Assembly: GCA_028869725.1 (NCBI GenBank)
Contig: JAGWRJ010000874.1
Span: forward strand, 1-19,900
Origin: Alphaproteobacteria bacterium
Lineage (GTDB): Bacteria > Pseudomonadota > Alphaproteobacteria > Micropepsales > Micropepsaceae
Reading direction: 5' to 3'
DNA length: 19,900 bases
Shown: positions 6,783 to 15,063 of the stretch, in pieces
Numbering within the stretch: position 1 is the first letter of the stretch
Layout: every line of letters begins with the position of its first letter
Made by a program: the position numbers and the translations under genes
Notes under the pieces: model-generated
Told to the model about the DNA's origin: nothing
The model's input: only the letters and a program-made list of their open reading frames with translations
The model's database searches: none

Positions 6783-7514
6783 TTAGGCAGCGGGCTGGGC
6801 CTGCTCACGACGGCGCTCGCCGCCAGGAGCACGTCCCGTCTCACCCGATTGCTCCGACTGACGCTTTTCTGTGGCCATCGGATCGTGCTCGAGAATCTCA
6901 CCCTTAAAGATCCAGACCTTCACACCACACGTGCCGTATGTGGTCTTGGCCGTCGCGATACCGTAGTCGATATCGGCGCGCAGCGTATGAAGTGGCACCC
7001 GTCCCTCGCGGTACCACTCCACGCGGGCGATTTCCGCACCACCAAGCCGGCCCCCACAATTGATGCGAATTCCTTGAGCCCCGAGTCGCATTGCGGACTG
7101 CACCGCGCGCTTCATTACCCGCCGAAATGCAACGCGACGTTCCAACTGCTGAGCAATGTTCTCAGCCACCAGCTTCGCATCAATCTCTGGCTTGCGAATT
7201 TCCACGATATTGAGGTGCACCTCATCAGCCGTGAACGCCTGCACCTCACTTTTCAATTTCTCGATATCGGCGCCCTTGCGACCGATCACAACGCCCGGAC
7301 GGGCCGAGTGTATGGTGATACGGCACTTCTTGTGCGGACGTTCAATCACAATCCGCGATACCCCGGCAGCCTTCAATCGCTCCGCCAGATGATTACGGAT
7401 CTTGATGTCCTGTTGCAGGAGCTTGCCATAATCCTTCTTGTTCGCGTACCAGCGCGAGTCCCAAGTACGATTGATGCCGAGGCGAAGCCCCGTGGGATTT
7501 ACTTTCTGACCCAT
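6783..7514 (-). CDS. rpsC: 30S ribosomal protein S3
   Basis: S3 forms part of the mRNA entry channel and helps unwind structured mRNA. The 243-aa product starts MGQKVNPTGLRLGINRTWDS. It has the KH type-2 domain with GVVIGRKG near residues 74-81 and the C-domain signature GGRLGGAEIARVEWYREGRVPLHTLRADIDYG. The last 30 residues (after FKGEILEHDPM) form a variable, Arg/Gln-rich tail, slightly longer than in E. coli (233 aa). The ATG shares one base with the rplV stop (TGATG). Confidence 0.98.
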   Translation of the reverse strand: MGQKVNPTGLRLGINRTWDSRWYANKKDYGKLLQQDIKIRNHLAERLKAAGVSRIVIERPHKKCRITIHSARPGVVIGRKGADIEKLKSEVQAFTADEVHLNIVEIRKPEIDAKLVAENIAQQLERRVAFRRVMKRAVQSAMRLGAQGIRINCGGRLGGAEIARVEWYREGRVPLHTLRADIDYGIATAKTTYGTCGVKVWIFKGEILEHDPMATEKRQSEQSGETGRAPGGERRREQAQPAA

Positions 7515-7996
7515 CAGGCTTCTCCCTCCGCGCCAGCGGTTTCAACGGCAGCAGCCTGCGCTGCCGGTTTGGATTGTGACTGCGTCCGTCCACGCCGCTT
7601 CTTCGGCGCAGACTTTTTCTCTTTGGCCTGCTTTTCTTCGACGACCACAGTGATCTGAGCGAAGGGCTTTTCAATGCGCGCACCGCGTCCACGCGCGCGC
7701 GCATGAAAACGCTTCATGATCAGGTTCTTACCGACCGATGCTTCACTCACAACTAGATCGTCAACATCCAAATCGTGATTATTCTCCGCATTGGCAATTG
7801 CCGATTGCAGAACTTTCTTGACCACCTTGGCGACACGCTTTGGAGAAAACGTCAGCTCATTGAGCGCGCTCTCCGCTGACTTTCCTCGGATCGACTGAGC
7901 CACAAGATTGAGCTTACGCGGAGAGGTCCGAATATTGCGGCCCACGGCCTTGGCCTGGGTGTCGGCCAAAACGCGCGGGCGAGATGCCTTACCCAT
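7514..7996 (-). CDS. rplV: 50S ribosomal protein L22 with charged C-terminal extension
   Basis: L22 lines the nascent-peptide tunnel. The conserved core spans residues 15-121 (KAVGRNIRTSPRKLNLVAQS; the hairpin KRFHARARGRGARIEKPFAQITVVV), comparable with the 110-aa E. coli protein. After it comes a 39-residue extension that is first Lys/Arg-rich (EKKSAPKKRRGRTQSQSK) and then Ala/Glu-rich (AAQAAAVETAGAEGEA). The tunnel hairpin associated with macrolide resistance looks intact. The gene is 2 nt after rpsS and overlaps rpsC by one base. Confidence 0.97.
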   Translation of the reverse strand: MGKASRPRVLADTQAKAVGRNIRTSPRKLNLVAQSIRGKSAESALNELTFSPKRVAKVVKKVLQSAIANAENNHDLDVDDLVVSEASVGKNLIMKRFHARARGRGARIEKPFAQITVVVEEKQAKEKKSAPKKRRGRTQSQSKPAAQAAAVETAGAEGEA

Positions 7997-7998
7997 TA

Positions 7999-8277
7999 TC
8001 AGCCCCTCTTCGCTTTCTTGTCTGCCGAATGCCCGTAAAATGTACGGGTTGGCGAAAATTCTCCCAGCTTGTGCCCAACCATATCTTCAGTCACGAGCAC
8101 AGGGATGTGCTTTTTGCCGTTGTAAACACCGAAGGTGAGACCCACAAACTGCGGCAATATTGTAGAGCGCCGTGACCACGTCTTGATCACTTCCTTACGC
8201 CCCGTACCGCGAGACGATTCAGCCTTCTTAAGAAGGAAGCCGTCCACAAATGGGCCTTTCCAAACCGAACGTGCCAT
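7999..8277 (-). CDS. rpsS: 30S ribosomal protein S19
   Basis: S19 sits in the head of the small subunit and forms a complex with S13. The 92-aa product starts MARSVWKGPFVDGFLLKKAE, contains TWSRRSTILPQFVGLTFGVYNGKKHIPV and ends in the basic tail FSPTRTFYGHSADKKAKRG. Length is standard. It lies 6 nt after rplB and 2 nt before rplV. Confidence 0.98.
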   Translation of the reverse strand: MARSVWKGPFVDGFLLKKAESSRGTGRKEVIKTWSRRSTILPQFVGLTFGVYNGKKHIPVLVTEDMVGHKLGEFSPTRTFYGHSADKKAKRG

Positions 8278-8283
8278 AACGTC

Positions 8284-9123
8284 TTACCCTTGAGTCTTTT
8301 TGGCGTGCCGCGAACGCACGATGAACTTCTGCGTCTTTTTGTTCGAACGCGTCCGCGCGCCCTTGGTCGATTTACCCCAGGGCGTGACCGGATGACGACC
8401 ACCCTTTGTACGCCCCTCGCCACCACCATGCGGATGGTCAATCGGGTTCATTGCCGTGCCACGAACGTGGGGACGGCGGCCCTTCCACACATTGCGACCC
8501 GCCTTACCAATGACCTCGTTCATGTGATCAGGATTCGACACCGCACCAACGGTTGCCATGCAAGACAGCAGAACCCGGCGCACTTCACCTGAATTCAGAC
8601 GCAACGTGGCATAACCCGAGTCACGCCCCAAATACTGAGCGTATGTACCAGCGGATCGAGCAATTTGGCCGCCCTTGCCAGGCTTCATCTCGATATTGTG
8701 CACAATAGTACCTACAGGCATTGCACCGAGAGGCATGGCGTTGCCCGGCTTCACATCTACCCGTTCGCCGGAAATCACTGTGTCACCAACAGCAAGCCGC
8801 TGCGGCGCCAATATATATGCCAGCTCGCCATCCTTGTACTTGATCAACGCGATGTATGGCGTGCGATTTGGATCGTATTCGATCCGCTCCACGCGCGCTG
8901 GCACATCGAATTTACGTCGCTTGAAGTCGACCACGCGATAACGCTGCTTATGACCACCACCCTGCCAGCGTACTGTCACGCGGCCGGTGTTGTTACGCCC
9001 ACCATTGCGTGTCTGGCCCTCAGTCAATGCCTTGACCGGCCCGCCCTTATGCAGGTTCGCACGATTTACCAGCACGAGCTGCCGCTGTCCGGGCGTAGTT
9101 GGTTTGTATTTCTTCAGCGCCAT
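8284..9123 (-). CDS. rplB: 50S ribosomal protein L2
   Basis: L2 is a core protein next to the peptidyl-transferase centre, needed for subunit association. The 279-aa product starts MALKKYKPTTPGQRQLVLVN and carries the invariant segment GTAMNPIDHPHGGGEGRTKG, with the conserved His at residue 230. The OB-fold (RYRVVDFKRRKFDVPARVERIEYDPNRT) and SH3-like domains are in order, and the basic C-terminus KKTQKFIVRSR is present. The stop precedes rpsS by 6 nt; the ATG is 1 nt after the rplW stop. Confidence 0.98.
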   Translation of the reverse strand: MALKKYKPTTPGQRQLVLVNRANLHKGGPVKALTEGQTRNGGRNNTGRVTVRWQGGGHKQRYRVVDFKRRKFDVPARVERIEYDPNRTPYIALIKYKDGELAYILAPQRLAVGDTVISGERVDVKPGNAMPLGAMPVGTIVHNIEMKPGKGGQIARSAGTYAQYLGRDSGYATLRLNSGEVRRVLLSCMATVGAVSNPDHMNEVIGKAGRNVWKGRRPHVRGTAMNPIDHPHGGGEGRTKGGRHPVTPWGKSTKGARTRSNKKTQKFIVRSRHAKKTQG

Positions 9124-9124
9124 C

Positions 9125-9412
9125 TCAGAGCCCCGTCGTAATATCGATCTGCTGCCCCTCCTGGAGGGTCACGATCGCTTTTTTGTAGTCGCTGCGCTGA
9201 TAAGGACGGCCGCGTGCCATCTTGACCTTACCCTTTATACGCTGGGTATTCACCGCCTTCACCTTGACCTTGAAAAGCGATTCCACGGCCTTGGCGATGG
9301 CAGGCTTGCTTGCATCAAGTGTTACGCGAAATACCACCTGATTCACTTCAGTCAGCTTAGTCGCCTTTTCCGTAATCACTGGCGACAGGATCACGTCGTA
9401 TTCACTACTCAT
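9125..9412 (-). CDS. rplW: 50S ribosomal protein L23
   Basis: L23 lies at the tunnel exit and is the docking site for trigger factor and SRP. The 95-aa product (MSSEYDVILSPVITEKATKL) has the family signature SPVITEKAT, then VVFRVTLDASKPAIAKAVESLFKVKVKAVNT and the loop GRPYQRSDYKKAIVTL. Its ATG overlaps the rplD stop by 4 nt (ATGA), so translation is probably coupled. Length is normal. Confidence 0.98.
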   Translation of the reverse strand: MSSEYDVILSPVITEKATKLTEVNQVVFRVTLDASKPAIAKAVESLFKVKVKAVNTQRIKGKVKMARGRPYQRSDYKKAIVTLQEGQQIDITTGL

Positions 9413-10026
9413 ACCAGACGCTCCTCAATCGCCTTTACCGCCGCACGGGTCAGCACCAGCTTTTCACTTCGTAGAATGTCGTAGACATTCAATCCATCGG
9501 CAGGAACTAGCGATACATGATTGAGATTGCGTGCTGACATGGCAAAATTCAGATCGAATTCTCCGTCAACAACCAGCGCATTCCCGAGACCGAGCTTCTT
9601 GAATTGAGCAGCCAACTCCTTGGTTTTCATTGCCGCTGACTTGGCTTCATCCAGTACGACGATGGCACCATCTTTGGCTTTAGACGACAGAGCGTGCTTC
9701 AGGCCAAGAGCACGCACCTTTTTCGGCAGCGAAAACTCATGGCTGTGATTGACCGGTCCCATGGCCTTGGCGCCGCCGACGAAAAGCGGGGCTGAGCGAG
9801 GGCCATGGCGAGCTACGCCGCCGCCCTTCTGACGACCAACGCGCTTCTTGGTACGGTCAATTTCGCCACGCGTGAGCACCTTGTGCGTTCCAGCGCGCCG
9901 CTTTGCCAGCTGCCAGACCACAACGCGCTGAAGCAGGTCTGCGCGGGGCTCAAGTCCGAATACAGCGTCATTCAGTTCAATCTCGCCGCTTTCGCTGGCA
10001 TCGAGTTTGAGAACTTGCGTCTTCAT
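9409..10026 (-). CDS. rplD: 50S ribosomal protein L4
   Basis: L4 reaches into the nascent-peptide tunnel with a long loop; in E. coli it also represses the S10 operon. The product is 205 aa from the ATG at 10026 (MKTQVLKLDASESGEIELND), preceded by a GGAGG Shine-Dalgarno with 6-7 nt spacing. An in-frame ATG 30 nt upstream, inside rplC, was rejected. The tunnel loop TRGEIDRTKKRVGRQKGGGVARHGPRSAPLFVGGAKAMGP is intact. Whether it autoregulates here is unknown. Confidence 0.97.
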   Translation of the reverse strand: MKTQVLKLDASESGEIELNDAVFGLEPRADLLQRVVVWQLAKRRAGTHKVLTRGEIDRTKKRVGRQKGGGVARHGPRSAPLFVGGAKAMGPVNHSHEFSLPKKVRALGLKHALSSKAKDGAIVVLDEAKSAAMKTKELAAQFKKLGLGNALVVDGEFDLNFAMSARNLNHVSLVPADGLNVYDILRSEKLVLTRAAVKAIEERLV

Positions 10027-10027
10027 C

Positions 10028-10738
10028 TCAACCCTCCGCCGCAACTTCGGCGCCATTGGCGGTGCGCTTTTTTACTGATCCCGGTACCGGTGCTTCCTTC
10101 GGGACCTGATGCTTGACCGCGTCACGTACCATCACCCATCCACCGCGATGACCGGGGACCGCCCCCTTCACCATGATGAGTCCGCGTTCGACATCGACCT
10201 TGGCAATTTCCAAGTTCTGGGTCGTTACGCGATCAACGCCGTAGTGACCGTGCATCTTTTTATTCTTGAAGGTTTTGCCGGGATCCTGGCGTCCCCCGGT
10301 ACCACCAAGGCTACGATGCGAAATCGACACGCCATGGCTTGCCTCCAGACCGCGGAAATTCCAGCGCTTCATTGCACCGGAAAAGCCGCGACCGATGGTT
10401 ATGCCTGTGACATCGACCTTCTGACCCGGCACAAAATGATCCGCCAGAATGACGTCGCCCACCTCGAGAAGATTGGCAGCGTCAACGCGAAATTCCGCGA
10501 GCTTCTTTTTCGGCTCAACTTCCGCCTTGGCGAACTGTCCGCGGTCGGCCTTCGTGAGCCGCTTGGGCTTTGCAAATCCAGAACCGAGCTGGACGGCTGT
10601 ATAGCCATCCGTGTCCTCGGTGCGCCGGGCCACGACCTGACAGCCATCGAGCTTCAGGACCGTGACGGGCACATGTCGGCCGTCCTCCAAAAAGAGGCGC
10701 GTCATGCCGACCTTCTGCGTGATGACGCCTGTGCGCAT
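10028..10738 (-). CDS. rplC: 50S ribosomal protein L3
   Basis: L3 is an assembly initiator of the large subunit whose loop reaches the peptidyl-transferase centre. The 236-aa product starts MRTGVITQKVGMTRLFLEDG. It contains GITIGRGFSGAMKRWNFRG, HGVSISHRSLGGTGGRQDPGKTFKNKKMHGHYG (with the Gln that PrmB methylates in other bacteria) and a roughly 25-residue tail rich in Lys/Ala. Longer than E. coli L3 (209 aa), but of a length I expect in alphaproteobacteria. The rplD ATG lies one base after its stop codon. Confidence 0.98.
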   Translation of the reverse strand: MRTGVITQKVGMTRLFLEDGRHVPVTVLKLDGCQVVARRTEDTDGYTAVQLGSGFAKPKRLTKADRGQFAKAEVEPKKKLAEFRVDAANLLEVGDVILADHFVPGQKVDVTGITIGRGFSGAMKRWNFRGLEASHGVSISHRSLGGTGGRQDPGKTFKNKKMHGHYGVDRVTTQNLEIAKVDVERGLIMVKGAVPGHRGGWVMVRDAVKHQVPKEAPVPGSVKKRTANGAEVAAEG

Positions 10739-10753
10739 CTCCGCACCTACTCC

Positions 10754-11062
10754 TTAAAGCTTGATCTCAACATCAACACCGGCGGCCAGGTCTAGCTTCA
10801 TAAGAGCGTCGACCGTTTGTGGCGTCGGTTCAATGATGTCGAGGAGACGCTTGTGAGTCCGGATTTCGAACTGCTCGCGGCTCTTCTTATCCACGTGCGG
10901 GGACCGATTAACGGTAAAGCGTTCGATCAACGTCGGTAGCGGAATTGGTCCGCGTACCTGCGCTCCCGTACGTTTTGCCGTATTCACGATTTCCCGCGTC
11001 GAATTGTCGAGGATGCGGTGATCGAAGGCCTTGAGCCGGATCCTGATATTTTGGCTCTGCAT
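10754..11062 (-). CDS. rpsJ: 30S ribosomal protein S10 (NusE)
   Basis: S10 belongs to the small-subunit head and, as NusE, links RNA polymerase to the ribosome through NusB and NusG. The 102-aa product starts MQSQNIRIRLKAFDHRILDN and includes TGAQVRGPIPLPTLIERFTVNRSPHVDKKSREQFEIRTHKRLLDI, ending AAGVDVEIKL. Length and motifs are normal. An AGAGGAAG Shine-Dalgarno precedes the ATG. The 133-nt leader between tuf and rpsJ carries two stem-loops but no convincing promoter. Confidence 0.98.
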   Translation of the reverse strand: MQSQNIRIRLKAFDHRILDNSTREIVNTAKRTGAQVRGPIPLPTLIERFTVNRSPHVDKKSREQFEIRTHKRLLDIIEPTPQTVDALMKLDLAAGVDVEIKL

Positions 11063-11083
11063 TTTCTTCCTCTGTCATGGCCT

Positions 11084-11100
11084 GGACCGAATTATCGGCC
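11084..11100 (-). promoter_or_regulatory. Small stem-loop in the rpsJ leader
   Basis: The minus-strand transcript GGCCGAUAAUUCGGUCC can fold into a 6-bp stem with one bulged U and a UAAU loop. It ends about 22 nt before the rpsJ ATG and so lies just upstream of the Shine-Dalgarno. It could influence rpsJ initiation. The stem is short and could be chance. Confidence 0.3.
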
Positions 11101-11148
11101 TGCCACTGCTTTCTCTCTTTAAACCTAACTCACCACTTATCCTCAGGT

Positions 11149-11185
11149 CCCACACCGCGCTCCACGTCCCGGAGCGCGGTTTGGG
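11149..11185 (-). promoter_or_regulatory. Strong stem-loop between tuf and rpsJ
   Basis: ACCGCGCTCC (11154-11163) and GGAGCGCGGT (11171-11180) are perfect inverted repeats of 10 bp around a 7-nt loop. After one mismatch the stem continues with CCCA (11149-11152) against TGGG (11182-11185). On the transcript it begins 10 nt after the tuf stop. No U-tract follows, so full intrinsic termination is not expected. Candidate roles are protecting the 3' end of processed tuf mRNA, RNase processing, or partial attenuation, any of which could help keep EF-Tu far above the ribosomal proteins. Confidence 0.6.
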
Positions 11186-11195
11186 GCACGCGTAC

Positions 11196-12386
11196 TCACT
11201 TAATAATGGCCGAGACCACGCCCGAACCCACAGTGCGACCACCTTCGCGGATAGCGAAACGCAGCTTCTCTTCCATGGCGATCGGCACGATCAGCTCAAC
11301 CTCGATGGCGACGTTGTCGCCAGGCATCACCATCTCCGTGCCTTCAGGCAGCTTCACGATGCCTGTCACGTCGGTTGTACGAAAATAGAACTGTGGCCGG
11401 TAATTCGCAAAGAACGGAGTATGACGACCACCCTCTTCTTTCGTCAGCACATACACTTCCGCCTTGAATGTGGTGTGCGGCGTGATTGAACCTGGTTTCG
11501 CCAAAACCTGACCACGCTCCACACCAGTGCGGTCAATGCCGCGAAGCAGGCAGCCGACATTGTCGCCAGCCTGACCCTGGTCGAGCAGCTTACGGAACAT
11601 TTCAACACCGGTGACGGTAGTCTTGGCCGTCGGCTTCATACCAACGATCTCGACTTCTTCACCGACCTTGACCACGCCGCGTTCAATACGGCCGGTGACC
11701 ACAGTGCCGCGCCCGGAAATCGAAAACACATCTTCGATTGGCATCAGGAACGGCATATCGACCGGACGCTCCGGCTGCGGGATATAGCTGTCCACAGCTT
11801 CCATCAGCTTCAGTATAGCTTCCTTGCCGAGTGCCGGTTCACGATCCTCGAGAGCGCACAGCGCAGAACCGCGAATGAACGGAATATCATCTCCCGGGAA
11901 ATCGTAGGACGAAAGAAGCTCACGCACTTCCATCTCAACGAGTTCCAGCAGTTCTGGATCGTCTACCATGTCGCACTTGTTGAGAAACACAACCAGTGCA
12001 GGAACACCAACCTGACGTGCCAGGAGGATGTGCTCGCGGGTCTGCGGCATGGGACCATCGGCGGCAGACACCACCAGGATGGCGCCATCCATCTGGGCGG
12101 CGCCGGTGATCATGTTTTTCACGTAGTCCGCGTGACCGGGGCAGTCGACGTGTGCGTAGTGACGCTTCTGCGTCTCGTACTCCACATGCGCGGTCGAAAT
12201 CGTAATGCCGCGGGCCTTTTCCTCGGGCGCCTTGTCGATCTGGTCGTAGGCGGTGAAGGTGGCACCACCGGTCTCGGCGAGCACCTTCGTAATCGCTGCG
12301 GTCAGCGACGTCTTGCCATGGTCAACGTGACCGATCGTTCCGATGTTGCAGTGCGGTTTCGTCCGCTCGAATTTGGCTTTCGCCAT
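11196..12386 (-). CDS. tuf: Elongation factor Tu
   Basis: EF-Tu is the GTPase that delivers aminoacyl-tRNA to the ribosomal A site. The 396-aa product shows GHVDHGKT (residues 19-26), DCPGHADY (81-88), NKCD (136-139) and GSALCALE in the G domain. The two beta-barrel domains follow, with FSISGRGTVVTGRIERGVVKVGEEVEIVG, VGCLLRGIDRTGVERGQVLAKPG and the C-terminal TVGSGVVSAIIK. Length is normal and no resistance-type change is evident by eye. It lies 92 nt after fusA; that gap shows a GGAG Shine-Dalgarno but no promoter I would defend. Many proteobacteria carry a second tuf copy elsewhere. Confidence 0.99.
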   Translation of the reverse strand: MAKAKFERTKPHCNIGTIGHVDHGKTSLTAAITKVLAETGGATFTAYDQIDKAPEEKARGITISTAHVEYETQKRHYAHVDCPGHADYVKNMITGAAQMDGAILVVSAADGPMPQTREHILLARQVGVPALVVFLNKCDMVDDPELLELVEMEVRELLSSYDFPGDDIPFIRGSALCALEDREPALGKEAILKLMEAVDSYIPQPERPVDMPFLMPIEDVFSISGRGTVVTGRIERGVVKVGEEVEIVGMKPTAKTTVTGVEMFRKLLDQGQAGDNVGCLLRGIDRTGVERGQVLAKPGSITPHTTFKAEVYVLTKEEGGRHTPFFANYRPQFYFRTTDVTGIVKLPEGTEMVMPGDNVAIEVELIVPIAMEEKLRFAIREGGRTVGSGVVSAIIK

Positions 12387-12478
12387 GGTCTATCTCCGTC
12401 GTCTGAACCAAGTACTTTGACCTATCGCTCGCCGAGAGGCCGGGATTTAACCGGACATCCTATCGCCCGGTCACAGAA

Positions 12479-14554
12479 TTACGCGTATTTTGCCTTTACT
12501 TCGTCCGCGATTGCTTGCGGCACCTGCTCATAGTGATCGAACTGCATGGTGTACTGGGCACGCCCCTGGGTCATCGACCGCAAGGTATTAATGTAACCAA
12601 ACATATTCGCGAGCGGCACCATCGCGGTCACGACCTGCGCATTACCACGCGTGTCTGTGCCCTGAACCTGGCCGCGCCGTGAATTCAGATCGCCGATGAC
12701 ACCACCAAGGAAATCCTCAGGTGTCACCACCTCAACCTTCATGATTGGTTCAAGCAACCTGACAACGCCCTTCGTTGCGAGTTCACGGAACGCCGCACGG
12801 GCCGCGATGTCAAAGGTCAGCGCGTTTGAGTCAACCTCGTGATATTTGCCGTCCACGAGACGCGCCTTAAAATCGATAACCGGAAATCCTGCCATAAGAC
12901 CGGACTCCTTTTGCGCGCGCAGACCCTTTTCCACTGAAGGAATATATTCCCTCGGAACCGAACCGCCCACGACCTCATTTTCGAACACGAAACCAGAGCC
13001 AGGGGGTAGCGGTTCGAATTCGATCTTCACTTCCGCGAACTGCCCGGAGCCGCCAGTCTGCTTCTTGTGCGTGTAGAGTACGGTTATCGGCTTGGACAGG
13101 GTCTCGCGATACGCCACCTGCGGAGCACCGACATTCGCGTCAACCTTGTAGGTTCGGCGCAAAATGTCGACTTTGATGTCGAGATGAAGTTCGCCCATGC
13201 CCTTCAGGATGGTCTGGCCGCTCTCCGTGTCGGTGGAGACCTGAAACGACGGGTCCTCCTGTGCGAGACGGGCCAAAGCCATACCCATTTTTTCCTGATC
13301 GGCCTTGGTCTTGGGCTCAATCGCTATTTCAATCACCGGATCTGGGAATTCCATGCGCTCCAGGATAACTGGATCCGACGGCGTACACAGAGTTTCTCCG
13401 GTCGAAGTCAGTTTAAGCCCGGCAAATGCAACGATATCGCCCGCACCAGCTTCCTTGATATCTTCCCGGCTGTTCGCATGCATGAGCAGCATGCGCCCTA
13501 CGCGCTCGTTCTTTTCCTTCACGGAATTGAGGACGGACGTACCAGAGCTGATCGTGCCCGAATAAATTCGCACGAACGTGATAGAGCCCACAAACGGGTC
13601 GTCCATAATCTTGAACGCCAACCCCGCAAACGGCGCCTTGTCATCAGCCGGACGAACTACCTTTTCGTCCGTTCCGGGCTTAACGCCTTCCACCGGCGGA
13701 ATATCAAGCGGTGATGGCAGGTAGTCGATGACGGCATCAAGAAGCGGTTGGACACCCTTGTTCTTGAAGGCCGAACCACACAGCACAGGAACGAAGCGGA
13801 ACGCGGTGGTTCCCTTGCGGTTGCAGCGCTTCAGGTCCTCGCAGGACGGAAAACTGCCTTCCAGATAGGCCTCCAGAAGCTTCTCATCCTCTTCTACCGC
13901 CGTCTCGACCAGGGCAGTGTGCAATTCCTCGGCTTTGGCGCGGTACTCTTCTGGAATATCGACTTCATCGAATTTGGCGCCAAGCTGTTCTTCGTGCCAG
14001 ATCAGGGCCTTCATCCTGACAACATCGACAAGCCCCTTGAATTCAGCCTCCGAACCAATTGGCCACATAATAACAAGCGGCTTCGTCCCAAGGCGATCGA
14101 TCATCATATCGACGCAGCGCTGAAAATTGGCGCCCATACGATCCATTTTGTTTACAAAACAGATGCGAGGAACTCGATACTTGTCCGCTTGACGCCACAC
14201 CGTTTCGGATTGAGGCTCAACGCCGGCAACTGCGTCGAACACAGCCACCGCACCATCAAGCACACGCATCGAACGTTCGACTTCAATCGTGAAATCGACG
14301 TGACCGGGCGTATCGATAATATTGATGCGGTGATCTTTCCAAAAGCATGTCGTGGCAGCAGAGGTAATGGTGATACCCCGCTCCTGCTCCTGCTCCATCC
14401 AGTCCATGGTGGCTGCGCCATCATGCACTTCGCCGATCTTGTGACTGCGACCCGTGTAATAAAGAATCCGCTCTGTGGTCGTAGTCTTGCCGGCATCAAT
14501 ATGCGCGGCAATGCCAATGTTGCGGTAGTTAGCGAGAGGCGTCTGGCGCTGCAT
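12479..14554 (-). CDS. fusA: Elongation factor G
   Basis: EF-G is the GTPase that drives translocation and, with RRF, ribosome recycling. The 691-aa product starts MQRQTPLANYRNIGIAAHID. It has the G1 motif AHIDAGKT (17-24), the switch region RGITITSAATTCFW, DTPGH (81-85) and NKMD (135-138). Domains II-V follow, including GMGELHLDIKVDILRRTYKV and EVVTPEDFLGGVIGDLNSRRGQV, with the tip residues that reach the decoding centre. Normal length, no gaps. It follows rpsG by 20 nt as in the str operon. Confidence 0.99.
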   Translation of the reverse strand: MQRQTPLANYRNIGIAAHIDAGKTTTTERILYYTGRSHKIGEVHDGAATMDWMEQEQERGITITSAATTCFWKDHRINIIDTPGHVDFTIEVERSMRVLDGAVAVFDAVAGVEPQSETVWRQADKYRVPRICFVNKMDRMGANFQRCVDMMIDRLGTKPLVIMWPIGSEAEFKGLVDVVRMKALIWHEEQLGAKFDEVDIPEEYRAKAEELHTALVETAVEEDEKLLEAYLEGSFPSCEDLKRCNRKGTTAFRFVPVLCGSAFKNKGVQPLLDAVIDYLPSPLDIPPVEGVKPGTDEKVVRPADDKAPFAGLAFKIMDDPFVGSITFVRIYSGTISSGTSVLNSVKEKNERVGRMLLMHANSREDIKEAGAGDIVAFAGLKLTSTGETLCTPSDPVILERMEFPDPVIEIAIEPKTKADQEKMGMALARLAQEDPSFQVSTDTESGQTILKGMGELHLDIKVDILRRTYKVDANVGAPQVAYRETLSKPITVLYTHKKQTGGSGQFAEVKIEFEPLPPGSGFVFENEVVGGSVPREYIPSVEKGLRAQKESGLMAGFPVIDFKARLVDGKYHEVDSNALTFDIAARAAFRELATKGVVRLLEPIMKVEVVTPEDFLGGVIGDLNSRRGQVQGTDTRGNAQVVTAMVPLANMFGYINTLRSMTQGRAQYTMQFDHYEQVPQAIADEVKAKYA

Positions 14555-14574
14555 CGTAAAATTCCTCGGGGCCG

Positions 14575-15045
14575 TTACCAGCGGTAATGTGAGAATGCGC
14601 GGTTTGCTTCCGCCATTTTGTGCGTATCTTCACGCTTCTTGACTGCATTGCCGCGATTGTTCGCGGCATCAAGAAGTTCCCCCGACAGTCTCCCCGTCAT
14701 TGTAGGCTCATTGCGACCACGAGCAGCGTTAATCAGCCAACGAATAGCCAAAGCGCGACTGCGATCAGTACGAACTTCAACCGGAACCTGGTATGTCGCA
14801 CCACCTACGCGGCGGGACCGGACTTCAAGTGCCGGCTGCACATTGCGCAGCGCTTCGTGAAAAACCTGCAGTGGATCCTGTTTGGTTTTTTCCTGGATCA
14901 CATCGAACGCGCCATAAACGATGCTCTCGGCGGCAGACTTCTTGCCGTCATACATCAGGCTATTCATAAACTTGGCGAGGATCAGATCGCCAAATTTGGC
15001 ATCCGGATTGATCTCACGGCGTTCAGCGCGGTGGCGGCGGGACAT
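14575..15045 (-). CDS. rpsG: 30S ribosomal protein S7
   Basis: S7 initiates assembly of the small-subunit head and forms part of the E site. The 156-aa product starts MSRRHRAERREINPDAKFGD. It shows KFMNSLMYDGKKSAAESIVYGA, the signature PALEVRSRRVGGATYQVPVEV, and the C-terminal AEANRAFSHYRW. The GAGG Shine-Dalgarno begins just after the rpsL stop, with an 18-nt gap. In E. coli S7 represses str translation at this junction; the gap here is too short to hold the same long structure. Confidence 0.98.
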   Translation of the reverse strand: MSRRHRAERREINPDAKFGDLILAKFMNSLMYDGKKSAAESIVYGAFDVIQEKTKQDPLQVFHEALRNVQPALEVRSRRVGGATYQVPVEVRTDRSRALAIRWLINAARGRNEPTMTGRLSGELLDAANNRGNAVKKREDTHKMAEANRAFSHYRW

Positions 15046-15063
15046 CTTCTCGACCTCTTCAGA

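Noticed and set aside
12387..12478. Regulatory structure or promoter in the fusA-tuf gap
   Set aside because: Only short 4-5 bp pairings of CCGG type and a repeated CCTATCGC octamer are visible. No convincing -10/-35 pair was found.
13748..14587. Long plus-strand open frame (279 codons) opposite fusA
   Set aside because: It is antisense to the conserved G domain of EF-G, and its translation has no recognisable motif. Long antisense frames are common opposite GC-rich conserved genes.
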